This document shows, one piece after another, positions 35,830 through 48,940 of a stretch of 64,000 bases of DNA (positions within the stretch are counted from its first letter, which is position 1; the number at the start of each line of letters is the position of its first letter). Source of the stretch: Rhizophagus irregularis. Lineage: Eukaryota > Glomeromycota > Glomeromycetes > Glomerales > Glomeraceae. The translations under genes and the position numbers were made by a program. The DNA is taken from NCBI RefSeq assembly GCF_026210795.1, contig NC_089452.1, forward strand, positions 2,356,001 to 2,420,000, in the 5' to 3' direction. Below the pieces are notes generated by a model. It worked only from the letters and a program-made list of their open reading frames with translations, ran no database searches and had not been told where the DNA came from.

Positions 35830-38700
35830 AATAAAATTGAGTTTTATTGAGTATTTCTTTTTAGTTTATTTAATTATATTCTTTTAATGGTATAGATTTT
35901 AATAATAATTAGCTTCAATCGAAAAATCACAAAAAGTTTTAAAAGTTTTGAATATCTGTTGAGATTCAATCATATTTGAATTTCTTTAACTTGTTGTGTT
36001 ATTACCATTAAATAATCAATTATCTATATAAACTGTGTAAAGTTAATTTGGCTCTATTTTAATAATATCCATCTATAAAGAACTCATCTGTGCATTACCT
36101 AAACAATTATTGGTTGATCAAGTTCGTATAATACCAAATTTATAAAATTGTCTGATTAAATGATCGCGTAATTAAATGATCGCGTATATTAAATGATCAC
36201 ATATAAGACCTATTAATTCCTAAAAAGTCAATTTAACCACCATTTTATTTAACCGCTATTTATTTGTACATTTTTTTTTTGAAAAAAAAAACTTTCTTTC
36301 TGAAAAGTAGAGTCTTCCTCCTATACCATTTGCCGTCATGCATAGTGTGTTATAGGAAAAGGCGGACTTGTTTGATTGATTATATGGGCATAAGCTTATG
36401 TTATATAGGCGTAAAACTTATATAATCAGTTTGATAACGCAATGAAAATCCTTTAATCAAGGGTTAAAATAGGCATGATGGGATATTCTCATATATTATG
36501 AGCTCTGTCTGTTCGAAGTGTCATTTTATATATAATTAAGTAGGCTTAAGTCGTAAGTAACTTTTTTATAACATTGATTATTGGAGAATTAAGTGGCAAA
36601 AATAATTTTTAGTTTGTAAGACTTTAACTCCATACCAACTTGTGTGTGTTTAAGCGTTAATTTATTCCCTAACCCTTAGACCCACTCGTGGGTTAGGTAG
36701 GTTGCTTTGCACTTCTTGCAGCCTATCTTCTAATGGGTTTTAGGTCCACGTTTGCCCATTTAAAATTTATTAAACAGGATGTCATCCGTCCAAACACATT
36801 GCAATGTTTGTTGATGAAGCTATGGTTATCTAATAAAAGTTCGCTTTGCCTGGCAATTTATAGTGGATTCAATGGATCAAATTACAAACAACAATAATTT
36901 AGTCATATGAGAATTCCAGGCCAAAGAATAAGGGTGCATTGTCAAAGTTGAGAATATATTTGTATTTTTTTTTTTAAAGCTGTCATTCTCATGAACTTTT
37001 TCATTGTATCCCTAAGTTCAATGATTTTGGTAATGATGAAACTGCAGTTGTTTATAGGGGTTTCCCGCCAAACTTCTGAGGTGAATTTATGTCTGGTGTT
37101 TTCGAATATACTTATCCTTTTTGCAATAGAGTCGTAGCGAGTCTTCTTAAAGCGTACCTGTGACACCCCATCCAACTTGGGCAGTGTAGCTGAATCTAAA
37201 GCAAGGTACCCGGTTAATCCTTAACTTTGGGTTGATGAGTTATGATTCTGGAGTATTAAGGCATAATGTTTTGACTTACATCACCAATTTAACTCATAAT
37301 TCTAATTTATTGAATTAGTTTATTATAGATTTATTGATATTTTTTTTATCTGTTATATAATATTTAAACTAATGTATACTTTATCTGTAATTAAAATTGT
37401 TATTGTAATAAATAACCGGTAACTTAAATCTATTGAAATTAACTTTTAAATTAGATTACAAATTATTAAAATATTATAAAATTGAATTTAACGATATTTG
37501 ATTGATTTGATATTTTTATAGATAATATCATTTTAATATTATTTTGATACTGAATTAATATTAAAATAATATTATATTGATATTGCATTTATTAAAAAAA
37601 AATCATTATTGTTATAACAATATCAAAATGATATCGTTTCGTTATTTGTCAATATCGATTAGATAATTATAAAGTGATATCTTTACGATATCATATTGAT
37701 ATTGAATTAATGTTAGAACGATATCATATTAATATTGTATTTACTTTCTATTTTTCATTGTTGTTATAACAATATCGAAATAATATCGATTTGATGTTTC
37801 GTCAATATCGTTATAATGTCGATTAGATAATTATAAAGTGATATCTTTACGATATCATATTGATATTGAATTAATGTTAGAATGATATCATATTAATATT
37901 GTATTTACTTTCTATTTTTCATTATTGTTATAACAATATCGAAATGATATCAATTTGATGTTTCGTCAATATCGTTATGATGTCGATTAGATAATTATAA
38001 AGTGATATCTTTACGATATCATATTGATATTGAATTAATGTTAGAACGATATCATATTAATATTCCCATTTTTCAAAAAATTCATTGTTGTTATAACAAT
38101 ATCGAAATGATATCGATCTGATATTTTTTCAAAACAAATATCTTTACGACATCATGTCGATATATTGAATTAATATTGAAATGATATCATTGTGATATCA
38201 TAATGATATCATTTGCAAATTGATATCATTACGATATATATTTAACATCATTACTATATCAATTCGGTATTGTTCAAAAATTTAAGGTTTCTGTAAAGTA
38301 TATATATTTTATTAAAAAATACCGTTAACTACGCAAATTAAAATATATGACATATATAAAAATGATTGTTATTACGCAAACTATATATATAACCTTTTAA
38401 AAAATCTCAAAATCTATGCAAATAAAATTTTATGACTTTTGGAAATTTTACTAATATGGTTAAGCAAACTTACATGTGACCTTTATATGTATTTTTCAGG
38501 GTCCTAGTGGTATAACTTATGATTTCTAGAAGAAAAGCAAAGAATTGACAAGAACAATACTTTAGAAATATTTAACGAAAGTCTAAATAAAGTATATGGG
38601 CTAAACTGACGCATCAACCAAATGTCACATGGCAAAACAATGTGACAAAATAGGGTGATCTAGAATTTGGATATGATTGGCTAATTATGAAATATCAAAA
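35830..38700. other. long gene-poor stretch
   Basis: No convincing gene. A 77-codon reverse frame at 36942-37175 is the only longer frame outside repeats, and nothing was recognised in it. The 36660-36780 segment (ACCCACTCGTGGGTTAGGT) and 37160-37210 (GTGACACCCCATCC) look like dispersed repeat remnants. The 37560-38270 part is a tandem repeat listed separately. Confidence 0.5.
37560..38270. repeat. GATATC-rich tandem repeat, about 165 bp x 4
   Basis: Copies share GTTGTTATAACAATATCGAA, AATGATATCGATTTGATGTT, GATTAGATAATTATAAAGTG and ATATCTTTACGATATCATAT. Most words are themselves palindromic (GATATC, CGATATCG-like), so single strands would fold heavily. Non-coding. Confidence 0.8.
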
Positions 38701-38705
38701 TTACC

Positions 38706-39455
38706 ATGATTTGTGAAACAAGTCTAAGTTTTATTCTGATAAAAAAAAATACAATGAACGCCAAGAATAAAAAAAGCTCACTTAAGAAAACTACATGTTC
38801 TTTGTGTCAATTTACTGACAATTTGACCATCCTATATACGAAAAATAAACTTTCTTTACATCAAAGACAATTACATCCAAATAATCGCATTGTTCTGCAT
38901 ATACAGCAATCTGTACTTGACAGTATTTCAGATATTCAAGTCTGAAGTTATTGGAGTTCTTTACTAGTTAGAATTGAAAAAAAACTCTCATACCACCGTT
39001 CCAAAAGTGGGGTTAGGCAATTAATATGTGAACCATTTAATGAAGAATTATTTGTCAAAATTTTTTCTAATGAGGAAAGCTTTACCTATATACCTTATTT
39101 AAAAAAATATAAATGCGCATTTACAGGAGAAGCAGGATATAACTGATTAGGATACTTATTTGATTGTAAAGATTGGGGTGAAAAAAATCATAATAGTGGA
39201 ACAAAGGCTTATGTGTTTATGGAAAATGAGGAGCGGAAAAAGGATGTAACTTTTATTTGGTCTGATTTTGTAGTAACAAGAATCCATGATGGCAAAGAAC
39301 CTTTAATTTTGTATAGTCCAAAATTAGTGGTTTTTTTTACAATTTCTACCGGTTATTTTATTCAAAGTCAAGAGGATGATACAACAGCAAACATTTTTAA
39401 GGAATGCGAAGAATGTATTAAGGATGATAACTCAAATAATGGTACATTTTTTTAA
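38706..39455 (+). pseudogene. decayed protein gene with two UGA codons
   Basis: A reading with CSLCQFTDNL and LHQRQLHPN (a possible C2H2-like pair) runs from 38706 to a UGA at about 38943-38945. Further coding-like sequence follows (LICEPFNEELFVKIFSNEES), then UGA again near 39141-39145 between GYN and LGYLFDCKDWGEK, and open sequence from 39213 to 39455. The last part is acidic and Lys-rich (NIFKECEECIKDD). Context makes it a relic of a lineage-specific gene or transposon gene. Function unknown. Confidence 0.4.
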
Positions 39456-39954
39456 TTAAAATTAATAATAATTTATTTTATTAAAATTAATTCACCTTTT
39501 TCTAAAAAATTATAGAACTGAATTTTTATCTAGAAATTAACATTTAAATTTAAGCGTATTTTTTATGTACATATATATTTTTCTTTTACATGATTATAAA
39601 AAAATTTCTTATGTATCAGATATTAAAAATATTAAAACATCATTTATAGAAACTAAAAATAGGAATAAAATTTTCGATAATGATTCATATTTTTCATAAT
39701 AAAAGGCATATTATATTAGTTGTATTATAAAAAATCAAGGATTTGGACAGATGATTCTTTGTTTAATACATCAGGATGTATCATTCATTAAGTAATATAA
39801 TTGTCTATTTTCAAAAGACAAAATATCATGCAAAACTGAGTTATTGTTACTATTATTTCCTCCTCCCATAGTTGTCCTTCCAAAAATAATTTTACCTAAA
39901 AAAAATAAAATAAATAATTAGTAATTTAACGCTAAGCAATTAGTTACAATTAAA

Positions 39955-41768
39955 TTATAATTTTACGTGTAAATGATTCTTTTTTTCAATACTTGAAGTA
40001 GAAAACTGTCTCATATTTAATCCTTTATGTTGTAATTTTCTTAAAAATTCTGGAATATGAAATACAAAAATATGCATATATGGAGTTATATCAGTAGGAT
40101 TAAATATACATCTCCTTTGATTAATAGAATTTGATTTTCCGATAGTGAGTTCGCAAAATAATTTGATCCAATTTTTTGCATTAATCTCAAAAGAATTAAT
40201 TTCAGAATCATCAGAAAATGAATCTTTGCGTAAAAATTGATATAAATTAAAGAATTCTTTCCATAAAAGTGATATTTTTTTTCCACGATCACCAGTAATA
40301 AATTTTGTTACGTCAAAATGTTGTAACATTATCAATTTATCAGGTCCAGTTAAAGATGTCCAATCCCAAGATTTTCCTTTAGATTTTGATTCAAAAAACT
40401 GGAAATGTGTCAACCCAATTCTCTGCATTTCCTTTTCAATTAAAATTTTGATGACTTTTTTAAATTCATTTAAATCTATCATTAAATCTCCGAATAGACA
40501 ACCCATTAAAATATCAGTTATTCTCAACATGATGTGTAGTTCGTCTGGTATCCAATGATCAAGTTTGATTATTGGAAAAAGACTTGGATGTTCAACACCT
40601 AAATAAATTCAACTTCTTACTGTATTAGTGATAGTAGAATTATTGCTGCCCTCTCTTTATCAACTCAGTTTTTATATAAATAAAATTATTAAATAAATAC
40701 CTTTCTTATTTTCTGAAATATTCCATCGTAAATTTAAATTTCCACGTGAATCTTTTAGACATTCACAAAATAAACAAAAATATTTTGAATTTGCTGCTTT
40801 TAATCCTTTAACAAGAGCCATAAATTTCCAATATCCACTAAAGTAAAATTCGACATTCCATGTAATATTATCTTGGTCAATAAATCCTTTAAAGAATCTA
40901 ATTCATTTCTGAATTTTGAGACTGCAATAGAAAGTCTTTCATATTGTTTTTTCCCTATGTATAGCAGGATACTTGATAAAATTTGAAATTAGAAGTTTAG
41001 AACGCAATAAAATAAATCATATTGATTTAATAAAAGCAGATTTTACCAATATTGCTTTTCAGGTTTTAATACTTCGTCTCCTTCATTAAGTAAGCACATT
41101 GTAAACATAACGTGAGCATATTTATTTGTAATTATATGACCATCACCACCAAATTTTAATTTAATATTATCACCAATATTTAAAATTGATTTTTTTTTCC
41201 AAATTGGTATCAAAGTATTTAATAAATCTTTAATAGAACGATAAGAAAAAAATCCATTTTGATCATTAGTTAAAGAAAAATTAGGATTTACAGAATTATT
41301 ATTAGAAGAATTAGAAGAATTATTAGAATTATTTTGTATATTATCTAATTCTATTTTACAATCATAAATTGGAATGATTGTTTCCATATATTTAGAAATT
41401 TCATTTCGCCTATTACTAATCTGATATTCTCTTTTAAGATTTGGACTAATAGCTGCCAGATGTCTATAACCATCTCTTAATATTAACGCTTCATCACATG
41501 CACAAACAACTGCATTCTGACGAACTCTAGTAAAATCTAAATTCACTTCTGATAGATCAATTCCAACTATTTCATCACCAATTTCAAGCTCAATATACCG
41601 AATTTTTGTGTTATCAAAATTTTGTTGTTTTAAAATTATTTTTGATTCCTTTTCAATATCTTTAGCTAGTAATTTTATACGTTTGTTTTGTTGCGAACGT
41701 GATGTAAGGGTAGTGAAAGAATTCTTACGATTGATAGGCATTAATATAGTTTTTCGTGCTTCAATCAA
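39955..41768 (-). pseudogene. lineage-specific transposase-like gene, fragmented
   Basis: Three blocks on one strand. 41768-41043 has CDEALILRDGYRHLAA and NIGDNIKLKFGGDGH. A middle block around 40900-40690 has WNVEFYFSGYWKF and FCLFCECLKDSRG, followed by a GTATTT donor-like site. 40530-39955 has FEINAKNWIKLFCEL, ITPYMHIFVFHIPEF and FSTSSIEKKNH. The GGDGH and IEKKNH blocks resemble a repeated transposase-like family of Glomeromycotina that I cannot name with certainty. Asp and His residues in GGDGH and the CxxC pair would be candidate functional residues. Blocks are separated by introns or decay. Confidence 0.45.
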
Positions 41769-41799
41769 ACAAGAAATATCAAAACCAAATAGAATAGTC

Positions 41800-42735
41800 C
41801 CAGAAATATGAGTTTTTTTATTTAATAGCTAAATTATTTTTTTTTAAATAAATAAACAAAATTAACACATAAATCCAATATAAATAATGAAAAAAAAATG
41901 ATTAAATGATAAAAAAATTGCCATTAAAAAGTGTTTGGTAACACTTGATGCAGAATTATTATTTATGATATATTGATCAATACCTTGTGAATCTGTCTAA
42001 TTAAGTACGAACTTTACCGTTCCATTAGATAAATAATTTATTTCGCAAATAATGCTATATCCTTTCAAAGTTGTTTCAACTTTATTCAGGGCAATTTTTT
42101 GATGTCTTCTTTGTTTTTTTTACATTGGAAGGATAAATACCTAATAAATGAATAATGTACTTTCTTGAATAAGATTTGCCACTACTTTCATAATAGATGG
42201 TAGTAATTATATTGCTATTTGAATAATCATGAATAAAAGTACAATTTGAATTCTAACAATAAAGAAATAAACCCGATAAGTAAAATAAATTAAACAAAAA
42301 AAAGTAGATATAATAAATAATTTTTTTTTATATACTTGTTCCATACTGCCCATAGTAACTAGTTAAATACTTTAAAATTTACTGAATTGAAACGTATTAG
42401 CAAGAGAAATTTATAAAATATTTTTTTAAAGCAGATATTCATTAACGTTAACTTGAAATGAAGAAAACTTATGGTATTATTCATATATTTCTAATTATAT
42501 ATTTTAAAAATTTGTATATTGTAATATAAAACCAATTTATATAATATAAGAACAAATAACCAATAAAATGATGATTCCCTGACAATTCCCCCTATATTGT
42601 TTTATTGAGAGAGAGTGTTTTCTTCGCTTTCCTATTTGGCAATTATCAATATTAATTGTTTTATTACACAAATTCCATATATATTCCTCAATTTTATCAC
42701 CTGATCATTACTTAGTGAAATGAGTCCGATTAGTC
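41800..42735. other. gene-free stretch upstream of LINE 2
   Basis: No gene seen. The part at 42685-42723 repeats a segment found at 12175-12225 (TCATTACTTAGTGAAATGAG), so LINE 2 may have inserted into, or begins in, a dispersed repeat. Confidence 0.5.
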
Positions 42736-42738
42736 TAT

Positions 42739-43911
42739 ATGGAAAATACAACAGAAAAATGGAAAAAAGGAATTATTTATCCGATAAATAAAACAACAAG
42801 ATCTCATTGGAATTATGACCTAAAATTGATAAGACCTATAGTACTTCTAGAAACAGTAAGGAAAATATGGTTTAAAATACTGGTAAATAGACTAAGTAAC
42901 ATACTAACAAAAGAACAAGTCTTAACAAATACTAACTATGCAGCGCTAAGAAATGAAAGCACCTTAGAACCCTTAAAAATTGTACAATCAGTGATAGAAG
43001 ATGCCAACAAATACAAAAAAGAAGCTTGGATATTGTTAATAGACATATTCAAAGCATACGATTCAGTCAGCTCATTAATGTTAAAGAAATGTATGGAAAG
43101 GATCAAATTACCAAAAAATTTTATTAACTTTGTAATGGATGTAAATCAGAATAGATACAATAGAGTTTTGGTAAATAATGATTTAACAGAGGAATATTAT
43201 ATAGAAGATGGTATAGACTAAGGCGAAGTATGGTCACCGATATTGTGGAGAATTTTTTATGATACCCTTTTAATGAGACTAAACGAGCTAAAAGAAGAAA
43301 TAGGATATAATTTCTATAAAGAAAAATTAATAAATAGAGAAAATGGTAAGACAAAAGTTTTAGAAATATTGATTAATGCTACAGCCTTTATGGATGACAC
43401 GACTTTGATTAGCAAAAATAGGAAACAATTAATAGAAATGATTGATATATGTCATCAGTTTTTCAGAATAAACGATATTAAAGCAAATATCTTGAAATAC
43501 AAGCTAATCAAAATAAATAACAAAGAGAAAAAAGAATTAATAATCGAAAATGAAAAAATCACTAGAGTTAACAGCAATGATAGCAATAGATATCTAGGAA
43601 TATATTTTAAACACGACAATAAGAGGAAAATTTATAAAGAAAAAATAACTTCAATAGTGAATGGAGCTTGCAAAATATTCAATTGGAAAAGTTTAAACAA
43701 GAAACAAATTATTACCGTTTGGAATGTGGTAATGGTACCCAGAATCGAATACCAGCTAGCAGCTATTGTTTTAACGAAAAGAGAATGCGAAATTTTGATG
43801 TCAAAATTAAATAGTATAATTAAAAGAAGAGCGAAGCTGGTGAAATCCACACCAAATTTTATACTATATGAGAAAGAGATACTGGGCTTCAAACATATAT
43901 ACGATTTACAA
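42739..43911 (+). pseudogene. LINE 2 reverse transcriptase, 5' truncated, left part
   Basis: The first frame (42739-43221) has IRPIVLLETVRKIW and ILLIDIFKAYDSV. A TAA at 43219-43221 sits where LINE 1 has Gln in GIDQGEV. The same frame family resumes at 43243 with WRIFYDTLL and the catalytic FMDDTTLI. It ends at YDLQ, interrupted at 43911 by element B. The endonuclease and ORF1 are missing, a usual 5' truncation. The coding sequence continues at 55979. Confidence 0.8.
43905..43911 (+). repeat. left target-site duplication of element B (TTTACAA)
   Basis: TTTACAA here is repeated exactly at 55972-55978 on the other side of the element. Reading LINE 2 across one copy restores YDLQ followed by LEMLCK in frame. 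Polintons usually give 6 bp; the seventh base could be chance. Confidence 0.85.
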
Positions 43912-44364
43912 AGTAGTATATAAATGCCAGTTCTGGCTCACTTTCCTCGGAGTCCAATCCTGGTTACCTTTATCTTGCTATCCCCTTGTTGCTTCTCCAC
44001 CGGCTGTGAGTCCAATCCTGACAACCTTTTTTTACTATTCCCGTTGCTCTCCCACCGGCTGTGGGTCCAATCCTGGTCATCTTTTTATATTTTTACCTAC
44101 TTATATCCTACTTATCTCATAATCTAAACCGTTTATTAATATTTTCACCTACTTATATCCTACTTATTTCATAATCTAAATCATTTATTAATATTTTCAC
44201 CTACTTACCCCCAACTGAACAAGAAATAGGATTTCAAAGCCAACAGAGCCAAAAAAGGTAAGGAAATATTAACCCATCCAGGAAACCAGCCATGGAGTCA
44301 ATAGAGCAGAATAGCAAGGCAAGCAATTACCCTTATACTGAGAAAAAATGTAATTGAATAAAAG
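43912..44364 (+). repeat. element B left terminal inverted repeat
   Basis: Begins AGTAGTATATAAATGCCAG and ends ..GTAATTGAATAAAAG. The inner about 290 bp match the right end almost base for base. The outer part differs: this side has three copies of a unit of about 55 bp with CACCGGCTGTG.GTCCAATC, where the right side has another copy of the CCTACTTATATCCTACTTAT unit. Both sides keep the latter unit in tandem (period about 56 bp). Confidence 0.85.
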
Positions 44365-44403
44365 GTAGGTACCAAGTAACTATACAGATAAATAGTATAT
44401 AAC
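44336..44403 (+). promoter_or_regulatory. promoter-like motif before F-box-like gene
   Basis: GAGAAAAAATGTAATTGAAT followed by AAAAG, then AAGTAACTATACAG, TAGTATATAAC and ATG. The first block recurs before the polymerase (45044), the second F-box gene (53956, minus) and the acidic gene (55555, minus). GTAACTATA also recurs before both D5 helicases. Confidence 0.6.
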
Positions 44404-44841
44404 ATGGTATATACCGCAGAAAAGTTAGCAACAATCTTCGGCTGCACAGTCTCCGATCTTATGGCTATCAATAGGGAGATCCTAAAAAGCCACCAAACCC
44501 CGTACACAGTATCAGTAATCCCCAAACTTGTGGGCCATATCCTGGAATACATTCCAAGTAGAAATTTCAGGACACATCTTCTAGAAGTCAGCCCAATCTG
44601 GAGAGCTGAAGCTGAACGAGTACTCTGGAAGCGGCATAAAAAAGCCGAGGAGGCATACGACAGGGCAGTAGAAAAGAAGGAAAAAGCGGGGGATGCTCTT
44701 GGCCAATCATTGGAGGAGGAGGGTATCCTCCGTAAACTTGAATGAGAGGCATATCAAAAGGCTTGTAAAGAGAGAACAAATGCCGCAGTAGAGCATATTA
44801 TAGTAAAAGAAGCTATTCGCCGTTGTAACTTACAACTATAA
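44404..44841 (+). pseudogene. F-box-like accessory gene (element B), in-frame UGA
   Basis: 146 codons with a UGA at 44743-44745. Residues about 35-60 (SVIPKLVGHILEYIP...SPIWRAEAERVLW) have the spacing of an F-box. Residues about 75-105 (LWKRHKKAEEAYDRAVEKK) form a charged helix. After the UGA, EAYQKACKER continues in frame. The element A homologue at 7652-8088 has Trp (TGG) at the UGA position (LNWKAYQKACKE). If it is an F-box protein it would recruit targets to an SCF ubiquitin ligase, which for an element could mean degrading a host restriction factor; that is inference. It is the first gene inside the left inverted repeat. Confidence 0.6.
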
Positions 44842-44989
44842 GTTACTTAAGGATAGAGAATACATCAGGATGAGGATGTGTTCAGTGACTCAGATGACGA
44901 TGACTCAGATGGTGAGGAATAGTTTAGGAAGACAGTACTAATCTGTCTCCCTCTTTTTTTACCCTCATAGGGTAGGCAGACAATTAATT

Positions 44990-45043
44990 TTATTTTCAGA
45001 AAAAATCTAATTGAATAAAAGAGGAGTATAAAAAGTTTACAAG
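44990..45043 (+). promoter_or_regulatory. polymerase gene promoter-like block
   Basis: TTTTCAGAAAAAATCTAATT, GAATAAAAG, then GTATAAAAAG (TATA-like) and TTTACAAG directly before ATG. The same order (GAAAAAAT, TAATTGAATAAAAG, TATAAAAG, GTTTACAAG, ATG) precedes the acidic gene read from 55555 on the other strand. The match covers about 45 bp with few changes. Confidence 0.7.
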
Positions 45044-48000
45044 ATGTCAACATATCAAGCAAGAAGTGCCCAACACAGACAAGTCGTCCGATCAGTTTTA
45101 GCTGAACTCAAGCAGGTACCTGTCAAGTCCATCCCATATCCCCGCTCAAATGCAAAATTGCAGGAATATGAGGATGAGATCCACCAAATCCGTGAAGCAC
45201 AAGCGGTGGTAACCAATGAAGAGATAACCTGCATGATGCAAATCGACCCAGACCCACATTATGAGGTAGTATTTGAACATCATGATCAGGTACGTATAGG
45301 AAAGGAGTTAACAGACTCAAACTTTACAGCTGATATTGCTATAGGAACATCTGGAGAGCATGACTATGCTTCATTTCTTACAGCACACAGTCAAACAATC
45401 CAGAATATTCTTCGGGATGAAAGAAATCGATTAGGATCAATAAAGGTAAGAATTGGAATATTTGCCACAATAAGACGTTTAGATTCTTACCTTGAGGGAT
45501 TATTCGGAGATGGTAACTTTAGTGAAGATGATGGAGTAGAGTATATCTACAGATATAATATACCATTTAAAACTCGCAATATGCCAATTCTACCATCAAC
45601 AGATATTAATGGTACATTTAACTTTGCATTAGCAAGAATCATGCAAAAAGTAGAAGACTATGTAAATTACGGATCAGGTTGGGAATTCTATCGTGTAGAA
45701 AAAATATTCATAGAAATCTCACAATTCCAACCACCCACAGGAGCAGGACATATACCACTCCCAAAAGATCTTGCCACGAAAAAGGGAGTAGTAAATCCAG
45801 CTAATGATGATGACAAATGCTTCCAGTGGGCAATCCTAGCAGCATTACATCCAGTAGAAAAGAATGCAGAAAGAATTTCCAAGTATAAGGAGTATGTAAA
45901 TGAGTTAAACTTTGAAGGTATCGAATTTCCAGTACAAGCTGATGAGGTAATTCCAAGAAGATTTGAGCGACAGAACCCAACTATTGCCCTCTGCATCTGT
46001 GAATGGCGTGACCACCACCTATGTCCAATATATGTTACCGATAGGGATGATGCAGAGGGTCGTAAAATAATAGATTTAGTACTTATCAGTAACAGGGAAA
46101 AGCAGCACTATTGCTGGATTAAGAATATGAGCCGTTTAGTAAATAAACGTACAAAAAATGGACATGCAATATTTGTCTGCCGATGGTGTATCTCCCACTT
46201 CACACATCAACAAGAAATTCATGACAAACATGTAGCAATATGTTGAGGATTAAAGAAAACCCCACAAGCAGACCGAATGCCATCAGTAAAGAAAGGAAAT
46301 AATATATATGAATTCAAGAACTGGAAACGCCGCATGCAAGTCCCATATTACTTTGTTGCAGACTTTGAAGCCCTAGTAATGGACATACCACCTACAGATG
46401 AAGACAAAGATAAAAAAACCAAGAAAGTGCAAGAGCAAATCCCCTGCTCATACTCGTATATTAAGGTAAGATATGATGGTGTAAGTGAATCACAGAAGAT
46501 ATTTACAGGAAAAAATGCAGCACAAAAATTTGTAATCGAAATGCTAAATGAGGCTGAAGCAATCCGTAATGAATTCAGAAACCCAATAGAAATGATGCCG
46601 TTAACAACCCAAGAGCAAGCAAGTTATGATAATGCAATAAACTGCTGGATATGTCGTAACCTCTTAGATGGAAATAAAGTAAGAGACCACTGCCATATTA
46701 CAGGAAGGTATCGAGGTGCAGCACATAGAGGATGTAATCTTGACTTATCCATAAAACCTCGTGAAATACATATTCCAGTAATCTTTCACAATTTATCAGG
46801 ATATGATGGACACATAATTATGCAAGGAATTGGTGCAATGGAATGTGAGGATGATATTGATCCTATCCCTTATAACATGGAAAAGTATATGACATTCAAG
46901 TTAGGTTCCCTCCGATTTATAGACAGCTTACAATTCATGAAATCAAGTCTCGACAAATTAGCATCCAACCTAGGCGCAGAAAAATGTAGAGCACAAGAAT
47001 GTAGTAATCCACAACACTTATGGCGAATTGATGCAGGTAGATGCTTTGCACATCCTGAAAACTTTAAGATAACACGAAGTCAAATACCACCTGAATTACT
47101 CGAAATTTATCTTAAGAAAGGTGTTTACCCGTATAAATACATGGATGACTGGAAAAAGTTCGAGAAAACTAGTTTACCACCTAAAGGAGCATTCTATAGC
47201 AAACTTAATGAAACCCACATTAGTGATAAAGAATACGAATATGCACAGTATGTATGGAAAAAAGTAGGATGTAAAACAATGCAAGATTATCATGACATTT
47301 ATCTCAAAACTGATGTCCTCCTACTAGCCGATATATTTCAGAATTTCCGAGAAATGGCCTTGAAAAAATATGGGTTAGATCCTCTCTGGTATTACTCAAC
47401 ACCAGGCTTTGCATGGGATGCACTATTCTTCATGACAGGGCAAAGATTAGATCTTATAACTGATCAGGATATGTACATGATGGTAGAACAAAAATTACGT
47501 GGTGGAATCTCTATGGTAAGTAAACGATATGCTCGTGCAAATAACCCAGATATGGGAGAAGGTAAATGGACCGCAGAAAAGCCCAAGTCATCTATCCTAT
47601 ACTTAGATGCAAATAACCTATATGGATGGGCCATGTTGCAATACTTACCTACAGGTAACTTCCACTGGGTAAAGGAGGAAAACGAGTTATCTAACATTCA
47701 AAGGCAAATAGAAAGTAATGAAATACCAGATGATTCTTCTGAGGGATATATCCTTAAAGTCAAACTGGAGTACCCTCAAGCCCTCCATTCACAACACACA
47801 GATTACCCCCTTGCACCAGAACGAATGAAGGTTAAAAAGGAATGGCTTAGTGAAAAGCAGCAGGAAATAATAGCACACTCAGGACAACGATACACACCCA
47901 CGGATAAGCTCATTCCCAACCTATTCGATAAGGATGAATATGTAGTTCATTACAGAAATCTCCAGTATTATGTTAGCCAAGGCTTAGTAATCAAGAAGGT

Positions 48001-48940
48001 CTATGAAGCTATAAAATTCGAGCAGGCTCCATGGATGAAACCATACATAGAATTTAACACTGCCGAACGTGCTAAGGCTAAAAACGATTTTGAGAAGGAC
48101 TTCTATAAACTCATGAATAATAGTGTATTTGGTAAAACTATGGAAAATCTCAGGAAACGTGTACGTGTCTCAGTAGTACAACCCCAAACCCATCCCAAGA
48201 AATATAAAAAGCTTACCTCAGATCCTGCATTCAAAGGTCGTAAAATATTCTCAGAAAATCTTGTTGCAATCCACCGACGAAAAGTGGAGGTAATGCTTAA
48301 CCGTCCAACATATGTGGGTATGAATGTACTTGACCTCTCAAAGCTCTGCATGTATCAATTCTACTATGATACTCTTAAGGTACGTTATGGTGAAAAAATC
48401 CAGTTATGTTATACAGACACAGACTCACTCCTCGTACAAATCCAAACTGAGGATATTAATGCAGACCTTATAGATATGGCAGACCAATTCGACTTTAGTG
48501 ATTATCCTAAGGATCACCCTGTACGAGAAGCATTAGGTGACAAGGCTGACATAAACATGAAAATCCCAGGGAAATTTAAGGATGAATGTAATGGAGCAGT
48601 TATAGCAGAATTTATTGGCCTTCGCCCCAAAATGTACTCCATTCTCAAGGTAGGGGATGAGACCACCAATCCAAAACATGGTATCCGTAAAGCTAAAGGT
48701 GTCCCCTCAAAGGTAGTTAAAAAAGAGTTCCACCATGAGCGGTATAATAAGGCACTCTTTGATCCTAAACATAATGATACAGTCACCTTTAGAGCAATCC
48801 GATCTGATAGACATGCCATAAATGTTATAAAAATGTCGAAGGTGGGGTTATCCCCTATGGATGATAAAAAATGGATTGCACAAGATAATATCACAATGTA
48901 TGCACATGGAGACTATAGGATACCACAACTTGAAAATTAA
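45044..48940 (+). pseudogene. Polinton-type DNA polymerase B, one in-frame UGA
   Basis: One frame of about 1,298 codons is interrupted only by UGA at 46244-46246. The N-terminal part has DDDKCFQWAILAALHP and a CRWCISHF..H..H..C zinc cluster, as in Maverick polymerases. Then, by position: Exo I FVADFEALV (about 46355); an HNH-like CWIC..DHCH cluster (46640-46735); Exo II NLSGYDGH (about 46790); Exo III YHDIYLKTDVL (about 47290); motif A YLDANNLYGWAM (about 47600); motif B KLMNNSVFGKTMEN (about 48110); motif C YTDTDS (about 48412). All catalytic acidic residues are present. It would copy the element, probably by protein priming. Its 3' end overlaps the convergent integrase by 4 bp. Confidence 0.9.

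Noticed and set aside
36942-37175. 77-codon reverse frame
   Set aside because: No start context, domain or splice support beyond length; left as unassigned.
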